From Gari tellinella (Eukaryota > Mollusca > Bivalvia > Cardiida > Psammobiidae), in the NCBI GenBank assembly GCA_922989275.2, contig OV277863.1, positions 50,698,999 through 50,762,998 on the forward strand: DNA of 64,000 nt. The letters run 5' to 3'. Positions 30,838 to 42,365 of this stretch are shown here, in pieces. The notes beneath the pieces are model-generated. The model was not told where the DNA came from. It ran no database searches and worked only from the letters and a program-made list of their open reading frames with translations. How positions within the stretch are numbered: the first letter of the stretch is position 1; every line of letters starts with the position of its first letter. Both the position numbers and the translations under genes were made by a program.

Positions 30838-31165
30838 AACGTTCCTGGATATATTGTTGTTAATCAGTAGATCTTGGCCTAAACATGTATAAAGAAACAA
30901 AAAATGATGTTAAAGTAACAACGCTTTACATAAAAGGAAAAAATAAAATGACACAATTTGTGCCTCAGAAATCGTTTTTTTCATTACTCTGTACTATATA
31001 CAAATGTCGCACTTAACTTTTTTCCCGTCAGTTTTTAAGTATTGAAAGCTTCAAGTGGCCTCGTGGTAAACTTATTTCCAGTTAATTTGATCATTCAGAA
31101 TGCTATTTCTTGTGGTTTTATCCCAATCTCGCTATAAATAAAGGGTGTTTAAAGGCAGTATGTTA
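30838..31165. repeat. Dispersed repeat R-D, continuous copy
   Basis: It contains in one piece the sequences found separately at 20,821-20,990 and 24,495-24,660, ending CTATAAATAAAGGGTGTTTA. It is non-coding. Its class is unknown. Confidence 0.65.
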
Positions 31166-31431
31166 GCCAAAATAGCGCATTTTTAAACCTGAACATTCAG
31201 GCAGATACGTAATCTAAACATATAAAAAGAAGTAATCCGCGATGATTATGGAGGCAATAAATCTGACAAACACATGAATTTGGTGGAAAAAAGTCGACTT
31301 TTAAGGTGGTTAGACAGCGGGCGGCCCGCATCTCAAGTTCCGGAAATGCTGATGACTTTCACCTAATCTTTGCGGCATGTGCTTATAGTAGAAAATTTAG
31401 ATAAAGAAAAGTTTGATCTGCTTCAGTGTCT

Positions 31432-31503
31432 TCTCTGTTAGTGCAGTTGGTACGGTGATTGACTTGCAAGCCTAAGGTTCTAGGTTCGATTCCCACTCGC
31501 TAC
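31432..31503 (+). pseudogene. tRNA-like sequence (Ala-type anticodon arm), likely SINE head
   Basis: An A-box-like TTAGTGCAGTTGGTACGG, a stem-loop reading GACTTGCAAGC (anticodon position TGC) and a B box GGTTCGATTCCC are correctly spaced for a tRNA. A T-rich terminator follows (31,506). The 3' half ends CCCACTCGCTA, but the 5' end does not complement it, so the acceptor stem is broken. It is a tRNA pseudogene or tRNA-derived SINE. Confidence 0.65.
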
Positions 31504-31669
31504 AATTTTTTTTTTAACAAATTGTCCGATTTTAGTGACTTGTCAATTCATGTAACGCAGTGATCAAAGGACAGGCTATGTTTAGTCACGTAATAATGAA
31601 TAATATCAGATCTATGCAAGTATAGTCAAGTGACAGCTAAATTTCTGAGGATTTATAGCCTATAATTCT

Positions 31670-31762
31670 GACAGCTGGCAGCTTAACACAGGACAAAAAT
31701 AATGCTAAAAGATAGATCCTAAAGGAGCTATATGCATTACTTTTGTTATGCATTAAGCAGTC
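31670..31762. repeat. Eroded CTTAAAGCAGG-type hairpin
   Basis: GCTGGCAGCTTAACACAGGA, then AGATCCTAAAGGAGCT at the centre, then ATGCATTAAGCAGTCACCTG. A related copy is at 60,898. Confidence 0.5.
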
Positions 31763-32056
31763 ACCTGCCTTTGAAGATCTACAGACTACCGTATTCAATG
31801 GTCCCTTATTACAGGTTTGACTTATGGTATTATTTAGAGCTGACAGCATTTTAAAGTTGAACTCAAGGGAGGTTACTCGTTTTGTGTTAACATTTTGTCA
31901 GAATTTCAGGAAATCATGTATAAAATGTAAATTCTACTGTAGATTTTCATTAAATTTTTGTGACTAGTAGAATTAAGTTATATCTATCTAATAAGAGTAA
32001 CATTAGTGTATGTTAAACAGCTAGATTTTTTGTAATTTGAGATTTTCAGAATTTGA

Positions 32057-32088
<32 letters not shown>

Positions 32089-32559
32089 GTGAGCTATTGT
32101 GACCGCTCATTGTCCGTAGTACGTCTGTCCGTCCGTCCGTCTGTCCGTCTGTCCGTTCACTTTTACTTCAAACGACATCTCCTCTGAACCCGGAGATTGT
32201 AGGGCGGATTCAAACTGCTCATGATGTTCCTTGGATGCTTCTCTACAGAAATTGTTAAAATGAAACTTTCAAGTGGACTACTTATTGTAATTTATTTAAA
32301 AAAGTGAAAAACTTTAAACAATCTTCTTGTAAAAAACTGCTAGGCCCACAGCTTTGATATTTGTTTTTTAGTATCTCCTGGTGATTCTCTCTCAAAATTG
32401 TTAATATCAAAACTAAAACTGACCATAGGGATTCACCATAGGGATTTTTTCATTGCCGCTTTATGCAGGATTCATTGCCGCTTTATTCAGGTTATACTGT
32501 TTTACTGAAGGTTTAAGCAGGGTTTCAAGCACCCTTATACTAAATCACCTATATTTGCA

Positions 32560-32632
32560 AACAGTTTGGATCCAGGTCAGATGCCACATAATGCAGCATC
32601 TAATCTGGATCTAAACTATTTGCCACTCATTT
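32560..32632. repeat. GATC-GATGCC hairpin
   Basis: GCAAACAGTTTGGATCCAGG, TCAGATGCCACATAATG, CAGCATCTAATCTGGATC, AAACTATTTGCC. Both stem arms changed (GACGC to GATGC and GCGTC to GCATC), which keeps the pairing. Confidence 0.75.
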
Positions 32633-32934
32633 ACATATTTTCTTATATTTAGAAAATATAAGTTATTATTTTTTACATATTTCACATACAAACATTTGGA
32701 GCAGACAACAGTTCAGCATGATAATAGTCAGTTCTCCCTGAGACGGTCTCTTATTGCATAACTGACCCAAAGCTAGCTCTGAACTCAGGTCACTGAGATA
32801 CATAGCAGAAATTATGATGTCTGCTATTTTATGCTCAAGCACAACTTAGTTCAAGGCATATTACTTTTGGTCTGTCTGTTTGTTTGTTTGTTTATCTTTC
32901 TGTCTATCAGTCCACAATTAATTCTTGGCCATAA

Positions 32935-32998
32935 ACAGTATGGATCCAGGTCAGATGCCACATAATGCTGCATCTAATCTGGATCCAAATTTGCCACT
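32935..32998. repeat. GATC-GATGCC hairpin, second copy
   Basis: It is nearly identical to 32,560-32,632 (ACAGTATGGATCCAGGTCAG, then ATGCTGCATCTAATCTGG). About 375 bp separate the two, perhaps a local duplication. Confidence 0.7.
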
Positions 32999-33279
32999 CA
33001 TTTACATATAGTTTCCTATATTTAGAAAATGTAAATAATGATATTTATTAACCTATTAACGCATACATATTCCTTTTTATGTCTTTAATTTATTCTTCCA
33101 CAGAAGAAAATAATTTCACTTTATACAGTCATTGTTGTCTTTAACAATTGCTTCAAATGACATCTCCTCATATATTGCTGAAAAGATTTCAACCATGTTC
33201 CTTGGGTCAAGTTGTTTCAAAATTGTTCAAAGAATTAAAAACAATGTAGAACTCTGGTTGCCATGGCAACCAAGTGAAA

Positions 33280-34234
33280 CAAGAAATATCTTTAAAAAAG
33301 ATATTCGGCGGAATGAGTGGTTGAACTAAGGCTATATAGATGGGTGTGCAAAATTGAATTAAATTGAGGTTTTCAAAGAATATATATCTTGGATTGAAAA
33401 GCAAAAAATACAAGTATTCAATTGAAACAGTAACTTTTATTTAAAATGCAAAACTATCATGTACTGAAATGCAAAACAAAACAATAATTTAACTCATATC
33501 CTAGCTACTGGTAGGAGATCCTCACATTAATCTATTGTTCCATTCATAGAGTTTCTTGAAACAAACTATAGCATACACAAATGTACAGATACAACAATCT
33601 ACTGTACTTCACTCTTGTAAATAATGATGAAACAACACAATTGTGTTTAACTCACTTGAGGCTATTCATATATAAAATATTGCTTTTAATGTATGGCAAA
33701 TATGTACAAATAGTTAACAATTAAAACAAATTGGTTGTAAACAATTATGAAACACCTAGCTTCCTCTGTATATCTATAAATAGATTTCAGATCATAGCAT
33801 AATTTTGTCAATTCTGTGGCCTAGTGTAGTAAACAGACAGCCTGTATCTCTAAATTTTACACCCACAGTCCACATCATGTAAAACTGTAATGGGACATAA
33901 ACCAGCCTACAGGGCTCCAGATAAGAGTGAGTAAACTAAACAAATCACATTTTTTCACCTCTTTTAGCACCAAACCCTATGGTATTACCACTCATTTTGA
34001 TTGTCTTGAAGAGGCAATTCATATGTATAGTGACACCACAGGGTTTAATGCACAAATAAAGATTTTAAGTTTTGAAACGATTCCCTTATCTGGAGCCCTG
34101 GCTACTATCCAATCAGACTATTCAGTTTCAACAGGTGCTCTTAATTCTAAATTTCTGTTCAAATATCATTAGTTGAAATGTGTGGCCAAATATTAAAGTG
34201 TGTCTAAATAGAAAACAGTCAGCTCCGCCGAAAA
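33280..34234 (-). mobile_element. Hel-B, copy 2
   Basis: About 90% identical to copy 1. It starts CAAGAAATATCTTTAAAAAA and ends GCTCCGCCGAAAAA in plus orientation. The host Hel-A reads GTGAAA before it and TAAGGAAATC after it. The related uninterrupted site is at 11,702-11,720, so insertion was into an A/T run without a clear duplication. Confidence 0.75.
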
Positions 34235-35468
34235 ATAAGGAAATCTTAAAAAATCTTCTTGTCTGAAACTACAAGGGCCAGATCTTAGACATTTGTCACA
34301 TAGCATCATCTACAGGTCCTCTATCAATTTTGTACAAACTATGCCCCTGGGGTCAAAATTGGCCCCGCCCCGGGGGTCACAGTTTTACATAGAGTTATAT
34401 AGTGAAATTTTCCAACGTCTTCTCCTCTGAAAATAATATGGCCAGAGCTTTGATATCTGGCATGGTGACACTTTTAGATGTCCTATACCAATAAGGTTCA
34501 AATGGTTCTGGTCGATTGCATATCATCTACAGGTCCTCTATCAAGTTTGTACAAATTATGCCCCTGGGGTCAAAATTAGCCCCACCCGGGGGTCACAGTT
34601 TTCAAACGTCTTCTTTTCTGAAGCTAATATAGCCAGAGCTTTGATATTCAGCATGGTGTTACTTCTAGATGTCCTTTATCTATTTTGTTCAAATGGTTCC
34701 AGTCTGTTGCATATGTAGGTCACAGGAGCTAAAAATAGATTTTTTCAATGGAAACTTAAAAAAAATCTTCATGTCTAGAACCCTAGTACCCTGATCTTAG
34801 ATATTTGGAACATAGCATCATCTACAGGTCCTCTATTAAGATTGTTCAAATTATGCCCCTCGGGTAAAAAATGACCCCGTCCTGGACATAAATCATTATC
34901 TCCATTTTGATGTACAGCTATTCTCAGGTGAGCGACATATGCCCCATGGGGCTCTTGTTAAAATATTGATATTTCCAGAAAATATGTCATGAAATACTTT
35001 TGTTTGCCCAATATCTTATAGTCTATGTACAGTTTACTTGAATGTACAGAAATTATTGAGTTATATCATTTTATAAAGAAAATATTCCTGTTTATTAAAA
35101 AAGGAACTTTTCTCGACAAAAGGTCCTGTCAGAAAAAAACGGCACTGTAATTTTTTTTTATTTTAACGATTTTTCACTCTCCATATGGTATATTTCAATT
35201 TAATCAAGGTTTCAAAGAATTCTGACACAGAATAAGCTGACCCGCGAACCACCTTAAATCGGTTTGTTGACATCCGATCAACGACAGAGATTTTCCGAGT
35301 TCGTTCGGCGTGCGCCCTGTAAAGATGTTTTCATAGCTCATTATCAGTGTTTTCTTCTGACTTGACAGAGTTATTTTTAGATTGGAACATTCTAAAACTT
35401 TAAAAGGGATGAGTATTCCCTACATCCAGCAAGAAACATTGATAGCTGTATTTATTGTGCGCAGTATA

Positions 35469-35693
35469 CAGTAGAGAATACATTTTTCTAACCCGTTTAA
35501 ATGCAATGCACTAAACTGTGGAAATTTACTTTTAGAAGTTTTAACTATTATTTTTTAATCTTGAGTAGCAAATAGGTTGGAGCCTGATCAAACGCTGGGT
35601 TACCCGGCGTGTGACCTGGCTCCAATCTGTTTGCAATATAAATAATAGTTTTGTATACAAATGCGTTTATTGGGAAAGAATAGAATATCAGTA
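35469..35693 (+). mobile_element. CAGTGGAGAA miniature element
   Basis: The left end is CAGTAGAGAATACATTTTTC and the right end GGGAAAGAATAGAATATC. The central hairpin is GGTTGGAGCCTGATCAAACG, TTACCCGGCGTGTGACC, TGGCTCCAATCTGTTTGC (35,576-35,633), with GAGCC/GGCTC replacing the GATCC/GGATC of other copies. Confidence 0.65.
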
Positions 35694-35887
35694 AAGTTAG
35701 CTCAGCGGTCTCGTGCTGCACGGGAACTGTGATTGACTCTTCAGGAATGATACGATTGTGTACCTGATGGTTAATTCCCAGGGCAACGCATCAGACTTAC
35801 AGAAATACCTCGACAGACAGTCCACTTGGGAGAGGGACTCAGTTCCACACTTTTGCAGACTATAGTATACAACAAGTACTCATTTTA

Positions 35888-35975
35888 AGCTCACCTGAGC
35901 TGAAGGCTCAAGGTGAGCTATTGTGACTGCTCACCGTGATGTCCGTCGTACGTCTGTCTGTCCATCTGTTCACAT
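35888..35975 (+). mobile_element. Hel-A copy c, 5' end
   Basis: AGCTCACCTGAGCTGAAGGC, AGGTGAGCTATTGTGAC and GTCCGTCGTACGTCTGTC. It is interrupted at 35,976 and continues at 36,286-36,308 and from 38,179 to about 38,545. Confidence 0.75.
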
Positions 35976-36285
35976 CATAGGCATTCGGCCCGTTGGCTAT
36001 GACACTACCCCTAGCTGCTATAACCCCCCTCCACCACCACCAAACGTGGATAAAATACCCTACAATCTATCCATACATTCAATAATCATCATAAAAGAAC
36101 ATTTCCTGAAGTTTCGTGAAATTTAAAAAAAATATTACATGATACGAAAAAAAATTTTTTTTTTTGAAACTTCTTGAAACTTCTTGAAACATTTGTTAAG
36201 GATGTTTGTTGAACATATGGATGTATTTTGACTCATTTTGAAAGATATATGGGGGGTGTCATAGCTTACGCGCCGAAAACCTGTG
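35976..36285. mobile_element. hAT-like miniature element (310 bp, 8-bp duplication)
   Basis: GTTCACAT lies at 35,968-35,975 and 36,286-36,293, an exact 8-bp duplication. The left end is CATAGGCATTCGGCCCGTTG and the right end in reverse is CACAGGTTTTCGGCGCGTAA. Both continue as GCTATGACAC and C-rich sequence. Eight-bp duplications and CA-GG ends are usual for hAT elements. No coding sequence. Confidence 0.75.
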
Positions 36286-36644
36286 GTTCACATATACTTC
36301 AAACGACAGTATATGGACAATGTGAACCATCGCCGATGAGAACATGGTTTTTGGACGATGTGAACCGATTTTCAGGACGATGTGAACCACCCTATTGGAC
36401 GATGTGAACCAATATTTTTTTTTCAAAATCAAACGTCCCAAGTCTTCTTATTTTCCCTTGAATTAAACAATACCCCATTCAAAAGTGAAGAGTGTTCCTG
36501 TGATTAGGTTTTAAACTAGTTGCCACTCACTAACTAAACCTAATACGTCACGAAAATGTCTGATTGAAATGCTGTGTCTATCAAATAAAAGCGTGTGAAA
36601 AGTGACACTTGCAAAAGCAAAGTTAATCAATCATCCAATAATTC

Positions 36645-36705
36645 CATTGCAAACAGTTTGGTGCCAGATCAGACGCCGGGTAACTCGACGTATGATTAGG
36701 TTTCT
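36645..36705. repeat. GATC-GACGCC hairpin
   Basis: GCAAACAGTTTGGTGCCAGA, TCAGACGCCGGGTAACTCG, ACGTATGATTAGG. The right arm is eroded. Confidence 0.55.
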
Positions 36706-36875
36706 TATAATTTCGCCATTACTTGAACACAATTTAAAAAAAATAATTTTTTGTAGATTCTTGTTATTTATTTATTTGCAAAACTGTACATATGGTAAAA
36801 TTTCATGGCGTTGGATTTGGCTCCGAACTAGATCCATATATTGTGCATTAGTCATGTTGCATTGTATGTGTTTTT

Positions 36876-38003
36876 AGCTCACCTGAGCTAGCTCCGGGTG
36901 AGCTTTTGCAATACTTGAATGTCCGTCATACGTCGTCCGTCATCAACAATTTTAGTGTTTACTCTCTAAAGGCCACAATATTTATCCAAGCTTTCTCAAA
37001 CTTGCTCAGATTGTATGTTACCATAAGAGTTCAGATGAGTTTGATTATGGTTGAAATCGGACCAATAGGTCAAGAGTTTATCTACCTTTGAATTGCTGAA
37101 ATGTCATATTTAACAGTGTTTACACTCTAGAGGCCACAATATTTATCCAATCTTTCTCAAACTTGCCTAGATTGTATATTACTATAAGAGTTCAGATAAG
37201 TTAGATTATGGTTGAAATCAGACTAATAGATCAAGAGTTATCTACCTTTGAATTGCTGAAAACGCCATATTTAAGGGTGTTTATACTCTAGAGACCACAG
37301 TTTTTATTCAATCTATCTCAAACTTGCTCAGATTGTATATTACCATAAGACTTAAGAGTTCAAATGAGTTTGATTATGGTTTTAATCGGACCCATAGGTT
37401 GAGAGTTATCTATCTTTGAATTGCTGTAAATGCCAAATTCAACGGTGTTTACACTCTAGAGGCCACAATATTTATCCAATCTTTTTCAAACTTGCTCAGA
37501 TTGTATATGACCATAAGAGTTCGAATAAGTGTGATTAGGGTTGAAATCCGACCAATAGGTCATGAGTTGTCTGCCCTTGAATTGCTGAAAATTCTTTCCT
37601 TGAATTGCTGAAAATGCCATATCATACAGCGTTTACACTCTTGCAACCACAGTTTTTAAGGGATTTTGATTATACTTGCACACAAAGTATATAGCTATAA
37701 GTTCTCAAAGGAGTGCAATTATTGTTGGTATCTAATCATTGTGGCAATAGTTATCAACTTATCTGCCCTTGATATACTTTAAAATGCCAGAAAAGGCTTC
37801 ATTTTAGTATTGTTTAGGCTCTAGTTATCTGCCCTAAATGTACTCTACTACACTAGAATTAGGAGGTTGTATTCAAAATTGTTTACATGCTATACTACAT
37901 GTACAAATTTGAATGTCTAGAGTAAGATTAAAACGGGTGAAACAGAAAGGTTAAGCTATCAAGCTTCAGTACAACAGGTGAGCAATATCAGGGCCTTCTG
38001 TAT
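36876..38003 (+). mobile_element. Hel-A copy d with 160-165-bp tandem units
   Basis: The 5' end is AGCTCACCTGAGCTAGCTCC. About four tandem units carry TGTTTACACTCTAGAGGCCA, CAAACTTGCTCAGATTGTAT, TTGAAATCGGACCAATAGGT and CCTTTGAATTGCTGAAA. The 3' end has CAGGTGAGCAATATCAGGGCC, an eroded hairpin. It is nested in the GGACGATGTGAACC element. Confidence 0.75.
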
Positions 38004-38178
38004 TAAAGTATACATGTACATAGTTTCCAATTGTTACAAATAAATCTGATATTTCACTTATAAAATTAAAAAAAAAAAGTAGGTTCACATCGTCTTTTGG
38101 GGTGGTTCACATGGTCTAGTAAATTGGTTCACATCGGCTGTGGTTCACATCAGCGATGGTTAACATCGTCCCTAATTC

Positions 38179-38545
38179 CAAACAACATCTCCTCTGAGCC
38201 CAAGATATAGAGGGAGATGTTAACCTGCTCATGATGTTCCTTGGAAGTTTGATGCTTCTCTACAGAAATTGTTCAACTGAAATGGAAAAAGCGCAAACTC
38301 TGCTTGCCATTTTGCAAAAAAAGCGAAAAACTTTAAAAACAATTCTTGTCAAAAACTACTAGGCCCTCAGCTTAGATATTTGGTCGATAGTATCTCCTGG
38401 AGAATTCTCTCAAGTTTGTTCAAATCAAAACCCTAGGGTCAAAATTGACCCCACCCTAGTCTAGGGATTTCCAGTGCCATTTTATACAAGTCTAATGATC
38501 GGTTTTATACAGACCCACTGTACCTTCCAGGATAAGAGCACAGGG
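38179..38545 (+). mobile_element. Hel-A copy c, continuation
   Basis: CAACATCTCCTCTGAGCC, ATGATGTTCCTTGGAAG and TTCTTGTCAAAAACTACTAGG follow the same order as Hel-A copy b at 32,173-32,345. The 3' end is lost near 38,545. Confidence 0.7.
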
Positions 38546-39208
38546 CCCGACATGATTGCTTCTTGCGAGAAAAAATTGTCAGAATGTATATAATTATATA
38601 GAGACAAGAGGTACAACAGATTGTTAGTATATTCTCACCCTACACATAGGCGTAGCCAGACTTTTAAAAGTTATACGCACATTTCGGCACGGAGTGTTGA
38701 TCGAGGCACGTAGTTCCGAGTGGGGAGGGTGCGGGAGGGGGGTAACCCCCTCCTGCTGGTGGGGGTACGGGGGGCCTCCCCCGGAAAATTTTGAAAATGA
38801 AGATGTGAAATGGTGGTTTCTGACATGTGTTAGGTACTTTTTCGTGCGCTGGATGTCCACTTTTTTTCTTAAAGAAATGGTATTGTTTTACATGTATAAA
38901 TAACCGAATTTGCAAGGTTAAAAAATCTTCTTTTTCAAAGGCCTCTAACTTTGCTAGACCATTATATATAGCTCTAGATTTAAATGTGTCAGACATAGGT
39001 AATCTGCCTTAGATGACTAGGCTCCCTATATCTAAGAAGGATAGTCCAAGAGAACCTTGACTTGCTCCAAGGGAAGTCTTGATTTGCTTCAGGAACTTTT
39101 GCAGATTCAGCAGAATGGTGATGAAGAGTTTAGCGCCCTAACTGGTCTGTATTACAGACTGACGCCTTAGTGGGGGTCCTTATGTCTGCAGGTTTTGTTA
39201 ATAGTGCG

Positions 39209-39870
39209 CTCACATTTGCCCTACGGCGGCCGTACGGCGGCCGCAGAATCGGAAAATCGGTAGTTTCCTACGGCCGCCGTAGAAATCCTACGGCAGCCGC
39301 ACGGCGTATACCCATATTTCACAGGCCGTAGAGGTCGCCGTAGAATTATAACGCGGAGTTATAACATTTTTTAATTCCTACGGCGGCCGTAGAAAACACT
39401 CGCCGCAGAGTGGTTCTACGGCTGCCGTACGGTGGCCGTACGGCCGCCGGAACTCAATTGTCACTTTTCTTATTGTGCATTTGTACGTTTGTTCATACAT
39501 GTAAAACATGTGTATTATTAAAAATGGGTTTAGATGTTCTTAAGTGCTGTCCTAATATAATGTGTCCATTGAGTTCACGGTGTAGTTGGACTGATATGAG
39601 TTGCGTGAACATGTAGCAAAACAAAGTTATGTAGCAGTAGCAGCATTTTGATTGCAGAGAATCTGGTGGAGCTTCCACGGCTGCCGTACGGTGGCCGCAG
39701 GTTTTTTAACCTAAAAAATTAGAAACTCGCCGTGCGGCAGCCGCAGCAAATGTGAGCGCAACACACGGCTGCCGTAGGAATTCTGCGGCGGCCGGGGAAT
39801 TGCTACTCGCCGTAGAAACAACAAGCCGTGCGGCCGCCGTACGGCAGCTGCAGCAAATGTGAGCGAGGCA
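39209..39870. mobile_element. CpG-rich reiterated-phrase element CTACGGCGGCCGTA
   Basis: The ends are inverted: GTGCGCTCACATTTGCCCTA on the left, and in reverse CTCGCTCACATTTGCTGCAG on the right. Dozens of CGGCGGCCGTA / CGGCAGCCGCA phrases fill both ends (39,222-39,455 and 39,672-39,855), around a normal AT-rich centre. A third GCAAATGTGAGCGC at 39,748 suggests one copy inside another. The base composition is unlike anything nearby. Confidence 0.7.
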
Positions 39871-40044
39871 TAAGGGAGCTTCACATGTTGAAGGTCGGGC
39901 TAGTCGTCATCGTTGAAATCGGTGTTTGTACTCACTCCTGCGCCATCTGTTTTATCATTAGAATTAAGGGCCATCTTTTTTAGAGGAATTGCAACAGAGA
40001 CACCTGTCTTGGTTAATCGGCGTATTTGTGGAAGGTCAATTTGT

Positions 40045-40690
40045 GTACACTCTTACTAGGTGGGTCCGGAGACATTCTACCCTGGTTTGTTTTATTCCTT
40101 GATGGTTTCTGGTGCGTTCTGAATGCGTATCTCGCATTCCAAATAGGTATAATACAAACATAAATATATGCAAAAAAATGCATCTCAAAATGACATTTAA
40201 TATTTTATCTACGACTTTTTTAACATACTTTTTGACAGATTGCCTTCCAATCATTCATCTCTAACCCCTACTCTACCACCGTACCCACTACGATTAGTGT
40301 ATGCACTCTTACTAGAGGGGCGCGGGATCATGCTCTCACGGCCGGAAATTTTTATTCCTAGATGGTCTCTGGTGCGTTCTGAGGACGGTTCAAAACATGT
40401 ATGTTTATTAGTGATATAAATATCTGTCAAAATTCGACTGAAAATAACATGAATTACCCTTTAATCTAGGATAATATCTTGTTCAACATGATGTTTTCCA
40501 GTTAAAAATTATAAAAACCTACCCATATCCTTACTTACTCATATTAGTGTGCGCATTCTTACTATACAGTAGTGGGAATCGGGGTATGCTCCCGCGGGAT
40601 TTTTTTCTTAGAGGGTCTCTGGTGCGTTCTGAGGGCGTTTCTAACTTTCAAAACAGGTAAAATACTCACAGAAAGCTATGTAACGATCTA
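40045..40690 (+). repeat. Three tandem units of about 250 bp
   Basis: Each unit has GTGTACACTCTTACTAG-like, TTCCTTGATGGTTTCTGGTG and CGTTCTGA(A/G)(T/G)GCG landmarks, starting near 40,043, 40,301 and 40,546. Units are diverged; the third ends at 40,690. Confidence 0.7.
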
Positions 40691-40848
40691 GGTATTTTTA
40701 CTAATATTGGCAAAATTATTAGGGGTGGGTCATGCCCCCTGTTCCTACGGACCTGTACGTGTAGCCAGTAGCCATGCTACAATTATTAGGCACACAGGTC
40801 TATGTTTTCACGCTTTTCCTGTTGCTATTTTGTGGACCCGGACTCACT

Positions 40849-41035
40849 GGGGGCCATCGAAGTATAACAACGACCCGTTTCGCACAGAAGCCTCCTATAT
40901 AATTTCAATGACGACTTCAGTTGGAATCATATACATTTACAATGTACTTAATTTGATAAAGTATACATATTCTCTATACTCTGTATACGGGACTTCTGTG
41001 CGAACCCTCGTGATACTCCGTTGGCTCCCTGTGGG
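40849..41035. repeat. Small inverted-repeat element
   Basis: GGGGGCCATCGAAGTATAAC...TTCGCACAGAAGCC is mirrored by GACTTCTGTGCGAACCCTCG, then ATACTCCGTTGGCTCCC. The arms are about 50 bp and roughly 70% matched. No gene. Confidence 0.55.
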
Positions 41036-41505
41036 ACTTGACACTTATCTAATTGATCTGAATAGATATAGATTCTAGTAGTAGATACATGTATACAATA
41101 CGCACAATGATAATATATATATACAAAACAAATGTTTGAATGGTCGTTTACGATTTAGTTTCAGTAAAGAGAAGCATGGCGACTAGCGACTAGCATAGCG
41201 GTCAAGTTTTTTTTCTTGTTTTTTTTGTTGGGTTTTTTTGAGAATTTTTTTATACGCACGTGCGTATTGTGCGTAATGGGCGCTACGCCCTTGCTACATG
41301 TATCTCGACAAAACCGGGCATAGCATGAATAATAATTGATGAAACGACACTCTTTTTGCATTTCTGTCTAGCTAATATAATACCCTTCCATAAAAACATA
41401 ACATAAAACCAACTGTAAGCTTGCACTTTCAACAGTCATTGCATTTACTCACAGAAATCAATGACTTTTGGAAAATGGGACTCTGTCACATGGGTTCGTT
41501 CACAC

Positions 41506-42365
41506 CTGGCCCCGAGGTTACAAAACTTTTTTGAGTCTAGACTCACGCTCAAACTCAGGGTTTTCACTCAAACCGGAGTCTGGACTCAAAAAGCGAGGTT
41601 ACAAACATCCTGAGTCTAGACTCACGCTCATTTATTGAGTCTAGACTCAAGATTTGTGAGTCATACAATGACCAGACTCAAGGCGCGTTTTACAGACTAT
41701 CTGACAGTTATTCTAATTTTAATGATTAAATCAATTTATCTGAAATAAAAATGATTTTATTATACATTTATATTGTGTTTCTGAAACAAATAGTACCAAA
41801 AACATCTATGAAAAAAAAAGAGTCTGGTCATGGGTATCGAACCAACGACCCCTCGCTATATCGATCTACATGCATACATGTAGTTCTAAATTTAGACGTG
41901 TGACGTCACAAAATTTGTAAATACATGTAACTTGAATGATAGCTTGACGTTTATAAAGGCGTCTTTTTTGCCTAGAATCAATCAAACACGTTAGATCTAT
42001 TTATCATCCAGAGTCAGACTATAAATACGTTTTATTATGCCCATTAGATCTAATGAGGCAAAAACAACAACCCAATCGATCTAGTCCAGATCAAAATCTG
42101 AAAATTATGACGAACGCTTAACATTTATTTACCAGTGTAGATCTAGATCTTTACTGTTTAGTCGGTAAATATAATCCCGAACCGTAAAAAGCTTGCGTTT
42201 TCAATACTCGGATCAAAAGAGATCGCTTAGGATAATGAAAAATAATAAACTCAGCTGAGTCTAGACTCAAATAGTTTTGTAACCTCCAGTTGAGTGAATA
42301 CCTCAACGGAGTCCAGAAGTTGAGCCAGTCTGGACTCATACAAAGTTTTATAACCTCGGGGCCTG
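41506..42365. mobile_element. Reiterated-phrase element TGAGTCTAGACTCA (0.86 kb)
   Basis: The left end is CTGGCCCCGAGGTTACAAAA and the right end in reverse CAGGCCCCGAGGTTATAAAA. Both contain TGAGTCTAGACTCA or half phrases several times (41,531-41,690 and 42,251-42,338). The phrase is itself a palindrome. No target duplication is clear. A tRNA-like fragment lies inside at 41,821. Confidence 0.75.
41821..41880 (-). pseudogene. tRNA-like fragment (T-arm and B box)
   Basis: On the minus strand, GGTCGTTGGTTCGATACCCATGACC gives a B box and pairing flanks, then TCTTTTTTTT. No A box or acceptor arm is convincing, so it may be a SINE remnant. Confidence 0.4.

Larger units (their letters stand above)
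32064..34958 (+). mobile_element. Hel-A (AGCTCACCTG) copy b, with both ends, invaded
   Basis: The 5' end AGCTCACCTGAGCCGAAGGC and its hairpin partner AGGTGAGCTATTGTGACC are followed by a TCCG-rich run (32,127-32,155). The 3' end has CAGGTGAGCGA (complement of the 5' start), the hairpin GCCCCATGGGGC (34,941-34,952) and TCTTGTTA. This is the Helentron-type layout: a 5' subterminal repeat inverted upstream of a 3' hairpin. The interior has repeated GCCCCTGGGGTCAAAATT units, two hairpins and a whole Hel-B element (33,280-34,234). It encodes no protein. Confidence 0.75.
31301..35257. mobile_element. Possible TTAA-ended element enclosing Hel-A copy b
   Basis: TTAAGGTGGTTAGACAGCGG at 31,301 is mirrored by TTAAGGTGGTTCGCGGGTC read in reverse from 35,257. 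The exact match is 11 bp with partial similarity beyond. No transposase is present. Treat the boundaries as tentative. Confidence 0.35.
36309..38178. mobile_element. Reiterated-phrase element GGACGATGTGAACC (1.87 kb)
   Basis: Five copies of GGACGATGTGAACC or near variants occupy the left end (36,315-36,410). Inverted copies (GGTTCACATCG) occupy the right end (38,092-38,172). CAAACGACA (36,300-36,308) and CAAACAACA (38,179-38,187) flank it, a 9-bp duplication with one mismatch, inside Hel-A copy c. The interior contains Hel-A copy d and a hairpin (36,645-36,705). It has no transposase. Confidence 0.8.
38648..41293. mobile_element. Possible hAT element with GGCGTAGC ends
   Basis: The left end is AGGCGTAGCCAGACTTTTAA and the right end in reverse is CAAGGGCGTAGCGCCCATTA. 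CTACACAT and CTACATGT flank them (6 of 8 identical). GGGGCGTAGC starts and 8-bp duplications fit hAT, but similarity between the ends is short. No transposase seen. The interior carries the elements at 39,209 and 40,849 and a tandem repeat. Confidence 0.4.

Noticed and set aside
36876..37680. CRISPR-like array
   Set aside because: The units are directly adjacent and of about 160 bp, without unique spacers, inside an animal Helentron-like element.
38624..38996. Overlapping frames of 60-110 residues on both strands, proline/glycine rich
   Set aside because: They arise from a GC-rich run at the end of a repeat and lack any recognisable domain.
40707..41078. 123-residue open frame
   Set aside because: It spans an inverted-repeat element and has no conserved motif, so it is likely chance.
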